A program made the translations under genes and the position numbers. Shown here piece by piece: positions 10,086 through 18,157 of a stretch of DNA of 64,000 nt. This DNA comes from Nannocystis bainbridge (GTDB taxonomy: Bacteria; Myxococcota_A; Polyangia; Nannocystales; Nannocystaceae): positions 442,001 through 506,000 of the forward strand of contig NZ_JAQNDL010000004.1 in assembly GCF_028368995.1 (NCBI RefSeq), written 5' to 3'. The notes below the pieces were generated by a model. The model searched no databases. It worked only from the letters and a program-made list of their open reading frames with translations, and was not told the DNA's origin. How positions within the stretch are numbered: the stretch's first letter is position 1; each line of letters starts with the position of its first letter.

Positions 10086-11252
10086 CTAAAGACAGCCGAA
10101 GCGCAGCCGGGCGATCGCGCCCGCGTGCAGCCGATCACAGGCGGCGGGGCAAAGCTCGATCGCCCGGTGGGTGTCGTCGCGCCAGCGCCAGGCCCAGCGA
10201 TCGTCGCAGTCGGGGTCGGCGCGGTGCATGCGACCGTCGACGTCGAGGGCGACGAGGTTCGGATAGTCGGGCGCGGCGTCGATGCCGATCCGGCAGGCGT
10301 CGACCTGCTCGGCCAGGGGGGCCAGGCGCTCGCGCAGACCGGCCAGCACCTGCGGCAGCGCGGCCGTGTCGCGCAGGTGGAGGTAGTGCTCGGGCCCCGC
10401 TTGCGCCGCGCCGCCGGCCAGCGCGAGCGCGTTGAAGTACTCGTGCGGGTTGACGTCGTCGATCATGCTGTCGCCCGCGAGCAGCGGGGCGAGCACGTCC
10501 ATGACGCTGATGCCGACGACGACCGTCGGGATGCCGCTGGCGAAGCTGGCCTCGACCAGCGGGTAGACCTCGCCGTCGAGCTTCTCGGCGATGTCCTCTT
10601 TGATCTTCGGCTTGGTCGGGCAGTTCGGCGGGTTGTCGCTGACGAGGACGATGGCGCGCTGGCGCAGCAGGCCGTCCTCCAGCGGCGGGAACAGGTCGGA
10701 CCAGGCCTCGCGCAGCGGGTTCTCGCCGATCGGCGGCGAGGCGATGTCCTCGGGGACAGCGTCGAGGATGGCCGCCGAGACGTCTTCGGTGCCGAATGGG
10801 ACCCGCGAGTTGTCGTTGAGGTTGCAGAAGCCCTGCTCGGAGATCAGGGTCGGCGTCGGGAACACGACCGCGGCGAAGTCGATGCGATCGGCGAACTCGG
10901 GCACGAGGGTGTGGACCAGCGCGACCAGGCCGTCCCAGCGGCTGAGGCCGGGCGGGTCGACGGCCTGGGCGCAGCGCTCGCGCTCGGTCGGATCGTCGAG
11001 GCAGCGGCGCATCGACTGCGAGTGGTCGAGCAGCAGGGCGACCTGCGGGCGCACGTCCTGCAGGTCGAAGGTGAGGCCGCTGCAGCGGCGCTCGACGGCG
11101 CACACGCCGTCGTCCTGGCACGGCAGGTCGGGGCCGCAGTCGGCGTCGGTCTCGCAGCGCTCGCCCCAAAGCGCCTGTCCTTCGAAACATGACCCGAAGA
11201 CCAGGGCCGTGGCGAGGCAGGCGAGGCGCGCGAGGCCGGCCGCGCGCGCCAT
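10086..11252 (-). CDS. von Willebrand A domain lipoprotein 3
   Basis: A 388-residue, more distant member of the vWA group. The start at 11252 gives a signal peptide ending VFGSC with Cys22. A cysteine-rich spacer (about 33-57, C-x5-C pattern) replaces the Thr-rich linker of its neighbours. The MIDAS is DHSQS at 76-80, and the later loop reads IVLVSDNPPNC. The tail keeps the EHY, AIELCPAAC and RLRFGC elements of the paralogues. The stop of the peptidase gene upstream overlaps this ATG as TGATG, so the two are translationally coupled. That links a surface-binding protein with a wall peptidase. A two-node 14-bp repeat (11174, 11188) lies just after the lipobox. Confidence 0.82.
   Translation of the reverse strand: MARAAGLARLACLATALVFGSCFEGQALWGERCETDADCGPDLPCQDDGVCAVERRCSGLTFDLQDVRPQVALLLDHSQSMRRCLDDPTERERCAQAVDPPGLSRWDGLVALVHTLVPEFADRIDFAAVVFPTPTLISEQGFCNLNDNSRVPFGTEDVSAAILDAVPEDIASPPIGENPLREAWSDLFPPLEDGLLRQRAIVLVSDNPPNCPTKPKIKEDIAEKLDGEVYPLVEASFASGIPTVVVGISVMDVLAPLLAGDSMIDDVNPHEYFNALALAGGAAQAGPEHYLHLRDTAALPQVLAGLRERLAPLAEQVDACRIGIDAAPDYPNLVALDVDGRMHRADPDCDDRWAWRWRDDTHRAIELCPAACDRLHAGAIARLRFGCL
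11174..11191. repeat. 14-bp-phased repeat, 2 nodes, after the lipobox of vWA lipoprotein 3
   Basis: CCTG 11174 and CATG 11188 flank TCCTTCGAAA. It is a degenerate single unit, again placed directly behind a lipobox cysteine. Confidence 0.45.
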
Positions 11253-11884
11253 CAGTGGCCCTTCCAGGTCCGGCGCTTGCCGGTGTCGAGGTGGACGAAC
11301 TGGCTGACGGGGTAGTAGCCGACGCCGCCTTTCCACCGCTTGAGCGCGTACTTGTAGAGCTTGTCGGCCTTGACGCCGCGCAGCGAGAAGTCGATCGCCT
11401 GGCTGCGCGCGTGCTGGCTGTCGCGCGCGACCTCGTGGCCCTTCTTGGTGAGCATGAGGTTGAACTTGGGGTGGCGGAAGCCGCTGATGACGCGGACCTC
11501 GCCGGCGCCGAAGTGGTCGGCCGCGGCGACGACCCCGGCGATCAGCTCGGCGGGGTGGCCGGCCGGCTCGTCGGTGAAGCGGCAGCGAAAGAAGCTCGCC
11601 AGCGCGCCGGGAGGGTGGGGGCCGCGCAGCGGCATGACCTCGAGCGTGTGAAGGTGACGGGCGAACAGCACCGGGTCGGCCTGGTCGCCGGCGCGTGGGG
11701 AGTCGCGGCAGACCGGGTCGATGAGACATGTTCCATCGGACATGTCCTTGGGGCAACATGCGCGCCGGGCCGGCGGCGGGGCCCGCTTGGCGGCGAGGTA
11801 GGCGGCCTTCTTGTCGTCCTCGTGCTCGCCGGTCGGACCGACGGCGGGGCCGAGCAGCGCGGCGACGAGGAGGACGACCTGCAC
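11252..11884 (-). CDS. MepK/YcbK-like peptidase (M15/DUF882 family)
   Basis: A 210-residue secreted protein with an N-terminal signal (VVLLVAALLGPAVG). The DUF882/M15-like metal site is recognisable: SGFRHPKFN at about 135, SQHARSQAIDF at about 160 and FVHLDTG near the end, supplying His, Asp and His ligands as in the murein endopeptidase MepK. It should cut peptidoglycan crosslinks in the periplasm, using zinc. The segment at about 45-60 with Cys pairs is encoded partly by a 14-bp repeat and is unlikely to be part of the fold. It is coupled to vWA lipoprotein 3 by a TGATG overlap. Confidence 0.82.
   Translation of the reverse strand: MQVVLLVAALLGPAVGPTGEHEDDKKAAYLAAKRAPPPARRACCPKDMSDGTCLIDPVCRDSPRAGDQADPVLFARHLHTLEVMPLRGPHPPGALASFFRCRFTDEPAGHPAELIAGVVAAADHFGAGEVRVISGFRHPKFNLMLTKKGHEVARDSQHARSQAIDFSLRGVKADKLYKYALKRWKGGVGYYPVSQFVHLDTGKRRTWKGH
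11727..11744. repeat. 14-bp-phased repeat, 2 nodes, in the peptidase gene
   Basis: CATG at 11727 and 11741 enclose TTCCATCGGA. A third CATG at 11757 is two bases out of phase. It lies in the region between the signal peptide and the catalytic domain. Confidence 0.45.
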
Positions 11885-11971
11885 GCGGACAGTCTAGTGC
11901 GCGGCGCGGGTTCTTTCGAGCCTCGCCGCGCGGGCGCGTGGACGCGGCCGAATTCGGGCTGGGTGACGGCG

Positions 11972-12451
11972 CTAGCCGGCGTCGCCGGGGAAGCGCGCGA
12001 CCTCGACGTAGGCCCCGGGGCCGGCGTCGCCCACGCGGCGGAACAGCACGGCGCCGCCGATAGTGTGCTCCTGGGCGTCGACGACCAGGTAGTCGACCGG
12101 GTAACCGGCGGCCAGCGCGGCGGCCTCGTCCTCGGCCGAGAAGTAGGCGCCGACCCGCGGGTGCGAGTGGTAAATGATGGTGGGCGGATCGTCGCCGTCG
12201 AAGGCGCGCGTGAACTCGATCAGCTCGCGGCCGCCGAAGTTGTAGCCGTTGGCCGAGGTCCGCGGGTAGGTCTCGGGGTCCATCGCGTGCAGCTTGTCCA
12301 TGAAGTTCTTGCACGGATACAGCCGCATGGCGTCGCCGCGGCCGCGCAGGTAGCCGCAGCACTCGCCCGGGAACTCGGCCCGCGATTGGGCGTAGATCTG
12401 GGCCAGGAGCGCAGCAGGGACGGCGAATTCGGAGGCTGGCGTTTCGGACAT
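11972..12451 (-). CDS. mec: JAMM/Mov34 metalloprotease (CysO-cysteine hydrolase type)
   Basis: A 159-residue MPN-domain protein. Residues 95-108 read H-S-H-P-x6-S-x2-D, the JAMM zinc signature, with the upstream acidic partner near residues 27-30 (EFPGECCGYL). Bacterial JAMM proteases next to a ubiquitin-like sulfur carrier cleave the carrier-cysteine adduct: Mec+ in mycobacteria frees cysteine from CysO-Cys. Here the gene follows cysO and cysM with gaps of 13 and 5 bp, so the same reaction is the natural assignment. The ATG at 12451 lies inside a 14-bp repeat node, which is unusual. The in-frame region upstream of it belongs to cysM. Confidence 0.88.
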   Translation of the reverse strand: MSETPASEFAVPAALLAQIYAQSRAEFPGECCGYLRGRGDAMRLYPCKNFMDKLHAMDPETYPRTSANGYNFGGRELIEFTRAFDGDDPPTIIYHSHPRVGAYFSAEDEAAALAAGYPVDYLVVDAQEHTIGGAVLFRRVGDAGPGAYVEVARFPGDAG

Positions 12452-12466
12452 GTCCTTCACCACAGG
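12435..12466. repeat. 14-bp-phased repeat over the mec start and cysM end
   Basis: GCTG 12435, CATG 12449 and CAGG 12463 are 14 bp apart. The central CATG supplies the mec start codon on the minus strand, and the last interval covers the cysM stop. Confidence 0.6.
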
Positions 12467-13437
12467 TAGCGCTTCTCCCAGCGCAGCGGGACGAAGTAGC
12501 GGTCGCCGCGGTCGCACAGGATGGTGACGACCACGCCGCGGCGGCCCTCCGCAGACAACTGCTTGGCGATCCGCAGCGCGCCGGCGACGTTACCGCCCGA
12601 GGAGTGGCCGACGAACAGGCCCTCCTCCCGGGCGAGCCGCTCGGCCATGTCCCAGCCCTCGTCGGTCGGCAGCCAGATCGTGTCATCGAGCACGCCGGCG
12701 TCGTAGATCGCCGGCACGATGCTCGAGGGCAGGTGCTTCATGCCCTCGAGGCCGTGCATGGCGTCGTCGGGCTGGATGGCGACGCAGCGGATGTCGCGGC
12801 TGAACTCGTGGAGCCGGCGCGAGGTGCCGACGACGGTGCCGCTGGTGCCGATGCCGGTCACGAAGTGAGTGACGCGGCCGCCGGTCTGCTGCCAGATCTC
12901 GGGCGCGGTGGTGTGGTAGTGCGCCAGCGGGTTGTTGGGGTTGCCGTACTGGTCGGCGTAGTGCCAGCGCTCGGGGTGACGCTCGACGAGCTCGTGGGCC
13001 AGCACGATCGCGCCGTCGCTGCCCTCCATCGGGCTGCTGTAGACGATCTCGACCCCGTACGCGGTGGTGACCTGCTTGCGCGGGGCGCTGACGTTCTCGG
13101 GCATCACGAGGGTGACGGGCACGCCGAGCGCGGCGCCGACCATGGCGTAGGCGATGCCGGTGTTGCCGCTGGTGCTGTCGATGAGGCGCACGCCCGGGCG
13201 CAGCAGGCCGCGCGCGAGGGCGTCACGCACGATCCGCAGGGCGGCGCGATCCTTGACCGAGCCGGCCGGGTTGCAGAACTCGCACTTGGCCCAGATCTCG
13301 ACGCCGGGCGTGGCGCGATCGATGTGGTGCAGCCGCACCAGCGGGGTGTTGCCGACGAGGTCGACGATGCTGTCCGTTCGGACAGCTCGCCCCGGACGCA
13401 GGTCGCTCAGGAGTTGTTCGCGGCCGGTGGGCAGCAT
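12457..13437 (-). CDS. cysM: CysM-type cysteine synthase (CysO-dependent)
   Basis: A 326-residue fold-type II PLP enzyme. The Schiff-base lysine is Lys62 in GSVKDR, and STSGNTG binds the substrate carboxylate. The glycine-rich phosphate loop is GIGTSGT. In mycobacteria the CysM paralogue uses O-phosphoserine and the thiocarboxylate of CysO instead of acetylserine and sulfide. The adjacent cysO and mec genes support that route here. Choice of substrate cannot be read from the sequence alone. The ATG at 13437 is chosen because it lies 13 bp after the cysO stop. A palindromic repeat unit at 13369-13386 encodes residues near position 20. Confidence 0.88.
   Translation of the reverse strand: MLPTGREQLLSDLRPGRAVRTDSIVDLVGNTPLVRLHHIDRATPGVEIWAKCEFCNPAGSVKDRAALRIVRDALARGLLRPGVRLIDSTSGNTGIAYAMVGAALGVPVTLVMPENVSAPRKQVTTAYGVEIVYSSPMEGSDGAIVLAHELVERHPERWHYADQYGNPNNPLAHYHTTAPEIWQQTGGRVTHFVTGIGTSGTVVGTSRRLHEFSRDIRCVAIQPDDAMHGLEGMKHLPSSIVPAIYDAGVLDDTIWLPTDEGWDMAERLAREEGLFVGHSSGGNVAGALRIAKQLSAEGRRGVVVTILCDRGDRYFVPLRWEKRYLW
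13369..13386. repeat. Single 18-bp palindromic repeat unit in cysM
   Basis: GCTG and CAGC 14 bp apart enclose TCCGTTCGGA, so all but the two central bases pair. It lies in the N-terminal region before the first conserved motif of CysM. Confidence 0.55.
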
Positions 13438-13450
13438 GGGGCGTGCGCGC

Positions 13451-13723
13451 TCAACCGCCGGCGATCGCGGGGACGATGCTGATCTCGTCGCTGGCCTTGA
13501 CCGCGGTGCCGAGGTTGTCGAGGAAGCGGATGTCGTCCTCGCCGACGAACACGTTGACGAACCGCCGCACCTTGCCGGCCTCGTCGCAGATCCGCTCCTT
13601 GATCCCCGGGTAGCTCTGCTCGAGGCCGTCGAGCACGCCGGCGACGGTCTCGCCTTCGACGGTGACCTCTTCGCGGCCTTGGGTGTACTTGCGCAGGGGA
13701 GTGGGGATCCGGACGTTCGGCAT
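13451..13723 (-). CDS. cysO: Ubiquitin-like sulfur carrier protein (CysO/MoaD/ThiS family)
   Basis: A 90-residue beta-grasp protein starting MPNVRIPTPLRKYT and ending in Gly-Gly (AIAGG). The bare diglycine C-terminus is the site that is adenylated and converted to a thiocarboxylate by an E1-like enzyme. That enzyme (the MoeB/ThiF-type gene) lies just upstream. The thiocarboxylate then donates sulfur to CysM, and the JAMM protease releases cysteine. The 90-residue length and the VFVGEDDIRFL-type core fit CysO rather than ThiS. A strong AT-rich palindrome lies 8 bp upstream of the start. Confidence 0.9.
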   Translation of the reverse strand: MPNVRIPTPLRKYTQGREEVTVEGETVAGVLDGLEQSYPGIKERICDEAGKVRRFVNVFVGEDDIRFLDNLGTAVKASDEISIVPAIAGG

Positions 13724-13730
13724 GACGGTG

Positions 13731-13748
13731 TGTTCAGTATAATGAACA
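13731..13748 (-). promoter_or_regulatory. Palindromic promoter/operator candidate before cysO
   Basis: TGTTCA and TGAACA face each other across GTATAA, so 13731-13748 is a hyphenated palindrome in otherwise very GC-rich DNA. On the minus strand it contains TATACT, a plausible -10 placed 15 bp before the cysO ATG. The symmetry would suit a dimeric regulator such as the Rrf2 protein encoded at the head of this locus. That link is inference. Confidence 0.5.
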
Positions 13749-13754
13749 GGGCGC

Positions 13755-14489
13755 TCAGGTACTGCAAGCGGCGCTCGAACACGCGGGCCCCAGCGGGCCC
13801 CGGACGGGCCGGGAAACCTGCGGATCACACCCCGGGCAGCCTGCGCGCCGCGCGGGGCGGATCTGCTGCGGACGGAGCTCGCGGAGGTCGAGCGCGACGA
13901 GGGTGCCGGCGACGTCCGCCCCGGCGTCGAGGGCGACCGCGAGGTGCGCCATCATGAAGCCGAGCGCGCCCGCGGCCGCACCCTGGACGCCGACGGCGGC
14001 GCATGAGGGCGCGAGCTCGGCCGGCGGCGCGGCCTCGAAGACGCAGCGAAAGCAGGCGCCAGCGCCGTGACGCACGGCCATCGCCTGACCGCCCCAGCGC
14101 TGCACGCCGCCGATGACGAGATCGAGGCGATGCTCGCCGCACAGGTCGTGGGTGAGGAACTTGAGGTCGGGCTGGTCGCTGCACTCGAGCACGACGGTGC
14201 CCGGCGCCTGGGCCGCGAGCAGCGATGAGAGCGTGCGCTCGTCGAGCCGCAGGGGGATCGGCTCGACCTCGAGATCGGGCGCGCACGCCCGCAGGCGACG
14301 GGCCGCGGCCTCGACCTTGGGTGCGCCGACGTCACCGAGATCGTAGAGGACCTGGCGATGGAGGTTGGTGGCGTCGACGACGTCGCAGTCGACGACGCCG
14401 ATCCGCGTCGCGCCGCTCCCGACGAGCCCGAGCAGGGCCGGGCAGCCGAGGCCGCCGGCGCCGAGCACGAGGAAGCGACCGCCGGCCAT
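13755..14489 (-). CDS. moeB: MoeB/ThiF-type sulfur-carrier adenylyltransferase
   Basis: A 244-residue E1-like enzyme. The nucleotide loop GAGGLGCP is at about 10-17, followed by DCDVVDATNLHRQVLY, which is the classic E1 aspartate and arginine block. The candidate catalytic cysteine is in APSCAAVGV. Two CxxC pairs (CFRC and CPGC) would bind structural zinc. It should adenylate the CysO diglycine end with ATP so that sulfur can be loaded. It begins 6 bp after cysK. The last ~25 residues are low-complexity Pro/Ser/Ala and may be a run-on tail. No rhodanese domain is attached, so the sulfur donor must be another protein. Confidence 0.88.
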   Translation of the reverse strand: MAGGRFLVLGAGGLGCPALLGLVGSGATRIGVVDCDVVDATNLHRQVLYDLGDVGAPKVEAAARRLRACAPDLEVEPIPLRLDERTLSSLLAAQAPGTVVLECSDQPDLKFLTHDLCGEHRLDLVIGGVQRWGGQAMAVRHGAGACFRCVFEAAPPAELAPSCAAVGVQGAAAGALGFMMAHLAVALDAGADVAGTLVALDLRELRPQQIRPARRAGCPGCDPQVSRPVRGPLGPACSSAACST

Positions 14490-14495
14490 CGGGCC

Positions 14496-15443
<948 letters not shown>

Positions 15444-15458
15444 GCGAAGATCGGCGGC

Positions 15459-15875
15459 TCAGATGATGAAGTCGGTCGAGCGGCGACGGAAGCTGTCGCG
15501 CGCCTCGCCGAGCAGCTGCTCGAGGCTGAGCTGCCCCACCGCGGCCTCGAAGCGGGCGTCGACCGAGCGCTCGACGATCCGCGTGATCTCGTCCTGCGGA
15601 TCCCCGGTGACAGGGCCGCTGCTGGTGGGGGTCGACAGCGCCTGCAGCACCTCGGCGATCGAGATGTCGGCGGCGGGGCGGGCCAATTTGTAGCCGCCGC
15701 GCGGGCCGCGCTTGCCCACCACGAAGCCCGCCTTGCGGAGTTCACCGATGATTTCCTCCAAATACCGCGAGGGAATCGCCTGTTGCTCCGCGATGACGTG
15801 GGCCGAGGCGTATCCCCGGTGAGCGACATGGCAAAGGGCGCGCAGGCCGTATCGGGCTTTGGTCGTAAGCTGCAT
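15459..15875 (-). CDS. Rrf2-family transcriptional regulator (CymR-like)
   Basis: A 138-residue winged-helix protein starting MQLTTKARYGLRAL, the standard Rrf2 opening. The wing is PRGGYKLARP, then a dimerisation helix. The three cysteines that bind an Fe-S cluster in IscR and NsrR are absent: the loop after the wing has none. This places it with CymR-type regulators, which sense cysteine supply through the CysK complex. Its position at the head of the cysteine locus, 15 bp before cysK, agrees. The ATG at 15875 is used; the open frame upstream does not resemble the family. Confidence 0.88.
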   Translation of the reverse strand: MQLTTKARYGLRALCHVAHRGYASAHVIAEQQAIPSRYLEEIIGELRKAGFVVGKRGPRGGYKLARPAADISIAEVLQALSTPTSSGPVTGDPQDEITRIVERSVDARFEAAVGQLSLEQLLGEARDSFRRRSTDFII

Positions 15876-16200
15876 TTTCCGGTGGGCCTTGATGAAAAGT
15901 CTGGGCCCGGACTTTGCCACAACTTCCCCACGTTCGTCATGGAATTCTCGCGGGAAAACAGTGGTGCAGGGACCCCGTTCGCATACCCTTTCACCGTTTA
16001 AAATTCGGGAAATTAGCGGGCGTCCGCGCGCAGGCTGGGTCTGCGCTGGTCTCGTGGGCAAATGGGTGAAAACGCGCGCCAGTCGGGGAGATCCGCGGGA
16101 CCCAACCGGGATCCGCCTTGCGCGAACCTCGCAGAAATGCGCAGGTGGCGCGACGGCGAGCGACGAGACTTCTCTCGGGCGGCCCCGGCGGCGATCGCCG
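15876..16200. other. Divergent intergenic region, no gene
   Basis: It separates the Rrf2/cysteine operon and efp. Positions about 15880-16020 are AT-rich (for example TTTAAAATTCGGGAAATTAG around 15997), as expected of promoters for the leftward operon. No coding or RNA feature was recognised. Confidence 0.4.
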
Positions 16201-16227
16201 TTGACACGGAGGCCATGGAGGTACTAC
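16201..16227 (+). promoter_or_regulatory. Possible sigma-70 promoter of efp
   Basis: A consensus TTGACA at 16201-16206 is followed after 15 bp by TACTAC (16222-16227), 13 bp before the efp ATG. The -35 is perfect, the -10 weak and the spacer short, so the leader would be very short. Confidence 0.35.
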
Positions 16228-16240
16228 CCACCGCACGCCC

Positions 16241-16801
16241 ATGGACGTCTCCGAACTCCGCAAGAACGCAAAGGTCCAGCTCGACGGCCACCCCTACGTC
16301 GTCGTCGAATTCTTGTTCGTCAAGCCGGGCAAGGGGCAGGGGCTCTACAAGTGCAAGCTCAAGAACATGATCACCGGCGCGGTCCTCGATCGGACCTGGC
16401 GCTCGGGTGAGCGGTTCGATCCGGCCAACGTCGAGTCGCGCAAGATGCAGTACCTGTTCAAGGACCAGAACGGGTTCACCTTCATGGACAACGAGAGCTA
16501 CGAGCAGGTCGCCCTCGCCGACGAGATCGTCGGCGACGACTCGGCCTTCTTGCTCGACCAGATCGCGGTCGACGTCCTCTTCTACAACGACCGTCCGGTC
16601 GGCGTGACGCTGCCCAGCCACATCGTCATGACCATCACCGAGTGCGAGCCGGGCGTGAAGGGCGACACCGCCACCAACGCGACCAAGAACGCGACCGTCG
16701 AGACCGGCCACAAGATCCAGGTCCCGCTGTTCATCCGCGAGGGTGACAAGGTCAAGATCGACACGCGCACCGGCTCCTACGTCGAGCGCATCAACACCTA
16801 G
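16241..16801 (+). CDS. efp: Elongation factor P
   Basis: A 186-residue EF-P with the usual three beta-barrel domains: KOW-like N-terminal domain, central OB domain (QYLFKDQNGFTFMDNESYEQ) and C-terminal OB domain ending RTGSYVERI. The tip loop reads VKPGKGQG, so Lys31 is the residue that matches beta-lysylated Lys34 of E. coli. EF-P rescues ribosomes stalled at polyproline. Several proteins in this window are polyproline-rich, for example the TonB-like protein with nine consecutive prolines. The next gene, 8 bp downstream, is EpmA, which would attach lysine to this loop, so the two form a substrate-enzyme pair. Confidence 0.95.
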   Translation: MDVSELRKNAKVQLDGHPYVVVEFLFVKPGKGQGLYKCKLKNMITGAVLDRTWRSGERFDPANVESRKMQYLFKDQNGFTFMDNESYEQVALADEIVGDDSAFLLDQIAVDVLFYNDRPVGVTLPSHIVMTITECEPGVKGDTATNATKNATVETGHKIQVPLFIREGDKVKIDTRTGSYVERINT

Positions 16802-16808
16802 TCGTTCG

Positions 16809-17810
16809 ATGGCGGCCGAGCTCGGCGGGCTCGCGTGGCCCGCCCGCGTACAGATCTGGGACGCCGCGTTGGCCGCCGTGCGCGGCTATTTTCGCGAGGC
16901 GGGCCTGCGCGAGGTCAGCACGCCGGTGCGCGTGCCCGCGGTCGCGGTCGAGCCGTTCATCGAGCCGATCGCCGCGCCGCCGGGCCTGCTGGCGACCAGC
17001 CCCGAGCTGGCGATGAAGCGGCTGCTGGTGCGCGGCAGCGGGCCGATCTTTCAGATCGCCCACGTGTTCCGTCGCGCCGAGGTCGGCGATCGTCACAGCG
17101 AAGAGTTCCACCTCGTCGAGTGGTACCGCCTCGGCGCCGATCTCGATCCGCTGCTCGCCGACGTCGAGGCGCTCGTAGCCCGGGTGTTCGCTGCGACAGG
17201 TACGAACGGACATGTCCCGAAGACCTGGCAGCGCGCGCGCTTCGGCGACGTGGTGACCGCGACCTGCGGCGCGCGCCTGCGCGGCGACGAGGGGCCCGAC
17301 GCCTTGGTGGCCGCGCTGCCGCCGGCGCTGGCCGCCGAGGTGGTCGCGGCGCTGGTGCCGGCCGCGGGCGCGGACCCGGCGGCGCGGACCCTGATGGCGT
17401 GGACGGCTTTCTTTACTGCCTGGTCGGACATGTTCTTCGAGACATGGCTGAAAGGACATGAAGGTACGCACCTGGTCGACTTCCCGGCGCCGCTCGCGGC
17501 GCTGGCGGTGACCGACCCGGAGCGGCCGTGGCTGGCGCGGCGGGCCGAGTGCCACGTCGGCGGGCTGGAGATCGCCAACGGCTACGTCGAGCTGCGCGAC
17601 GCCGACGAGCAGCGGCGTCGGTTCGCGGCGGTCAACGAGCTGCGGCGGGCCCACGGCTCGGCGGCGCTGCCGATCGACGACGAATTCCTGACCGAGCTGC
17701 CCGGGCTGCCGCCGTGCGCCGGGATCGCTCTCGGCCTCGACCGCCTGATCACCCTCGCAGCCTGCCGCACGCGCCTCGCCGACGTCTCGCTCGCCCTCGC
17801 TGGCGGGTGA
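16809..17810 (+). CDS. epmA: EF-P--lysine ligase EpmA (PoxA/GenX)
   Basis: A 333-residue class II aminoacyl-tRNA-synthetase-like catalytic domain without an anticodon-binding domain, as in EpmA. Motif 2 is FRRAEVGDRHSEEFH and motif 3 is GIALGLDRL. It should activate beta-lysine with ATP and transfer it to EF-P Lys31. The lysine 2,3-aminomutase EpmB is not in the window. The start at 16809 follows efp by 8 bp. Two 14-bp repeat arrays (17197-17228 and 17429-17474) lie inside the coding sequence and encode the segments NGHVPKTW and SDMFFETWLKGHEG. The second is beside conserved-looking sequence, which makes it unusual. Confidence 0.92.
   Translation: MAAELGGLAWPARVQIWDAALAAVRGYFREAGLREVSTPVRVPAVAVEPFIEPIAAPPGLLATSPELAMKRLLVRGSGPIFQIAHVFRRAEVGDRHSEEFHLVEWYRLGADLDPLLADVEALVARVFAATGTNGHVPKTWQRARFGDVVTATCGARLRGDEGPDALVAALPPALAAEVVAALVPAAGADPAARTLMAWTAFFTAWSDMFFETWLKGHEGTHLVDFPAPLAALAVTDPERPWLARRAECHVGGLEIANGYVELRDADEQRRRFAAVNELRRAHGSAALPIDDEFLTELPGLPPCAGIALGLDRLITLAACRTRLADVSLALAGG
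17197..17228. repeat. 14-bp-phased repeat in epmA, first array
   Basis: CAGG 17197, CATG 17211 and CTGG 17225 are 14 bp apart around TACGAACGGA and TCCCGAAGAC. It encodes a loop between motif 2 and the middle of EpmA. Confidence 0.55.
17429..17474. repeat. 14-bp-phased repeat in epmA, second array
   Basis: CATG at 17429, 17443 and 17457, then CCTG at 17471, are in exact 14-bp phase. Because 14 is not a multiple of three, each unit is read in a different frame. Confidence 0.6.
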
Positions 17811-18119
17811 GAAGACCCGATGCAGAAGGGGCTCGGGCGATCCACGGGCGCGAGCCTCGAGTGACTTGGTGTTCGGGGCAGGGGCGGGCGCCGGCGGCGA
17901 CCCCTGGCGGCACACCGCGACACCCTCGGCCTGCGGCGGCGATGCGGCGAGGGGGAGCGGCTCGCGCTGGACGGATGGCTAGGGCCGCGGGGATCCGCAG
18001 ATCGGACCGAGTTCGGACGCCGGACCGTGCAGGCCGCCTCGCACGTGCGCCGTGGCCTTGCGGCCCCGCCGCCAGGACCGGAGGTCGGCCCGCGGTCGCG
18101 CTCGGAACCGCGGGGCGTC
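17811..18119. other. Intergenic region, no gene seen
   Basis: About 310 bp of GC-rich sequence between epmA and the TPR lipoprotein. No reading frame, repeat or clear hairpin is supported except the promoter at its end. Confidence 0.4.
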
Positions 18120-18147
18120 TTGAACTCCCCTCACATGTCTGTACACT
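18120..18147 (+). promoter_or_regulatory. Sigma-70-like promoter of the TPR lipoprotein gene
   Basis: TTGAAC (18120-18125) and TACACT (18142-18147) are 16 bp apart. Transcription would start about 4 bp before the ATG at 18158, giving an almost leaderless transcript. It probably also serves the TonB-Exb genes behind it. Confidence 0.5.
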
Positions 18148-18157
18148 GGCGCTCTCC

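Noticed and set aside
15459..15875. IscR-type Fe-S regulator
   Set aside because: The three cluster-binding cysteines are missing from the loop after the wing.
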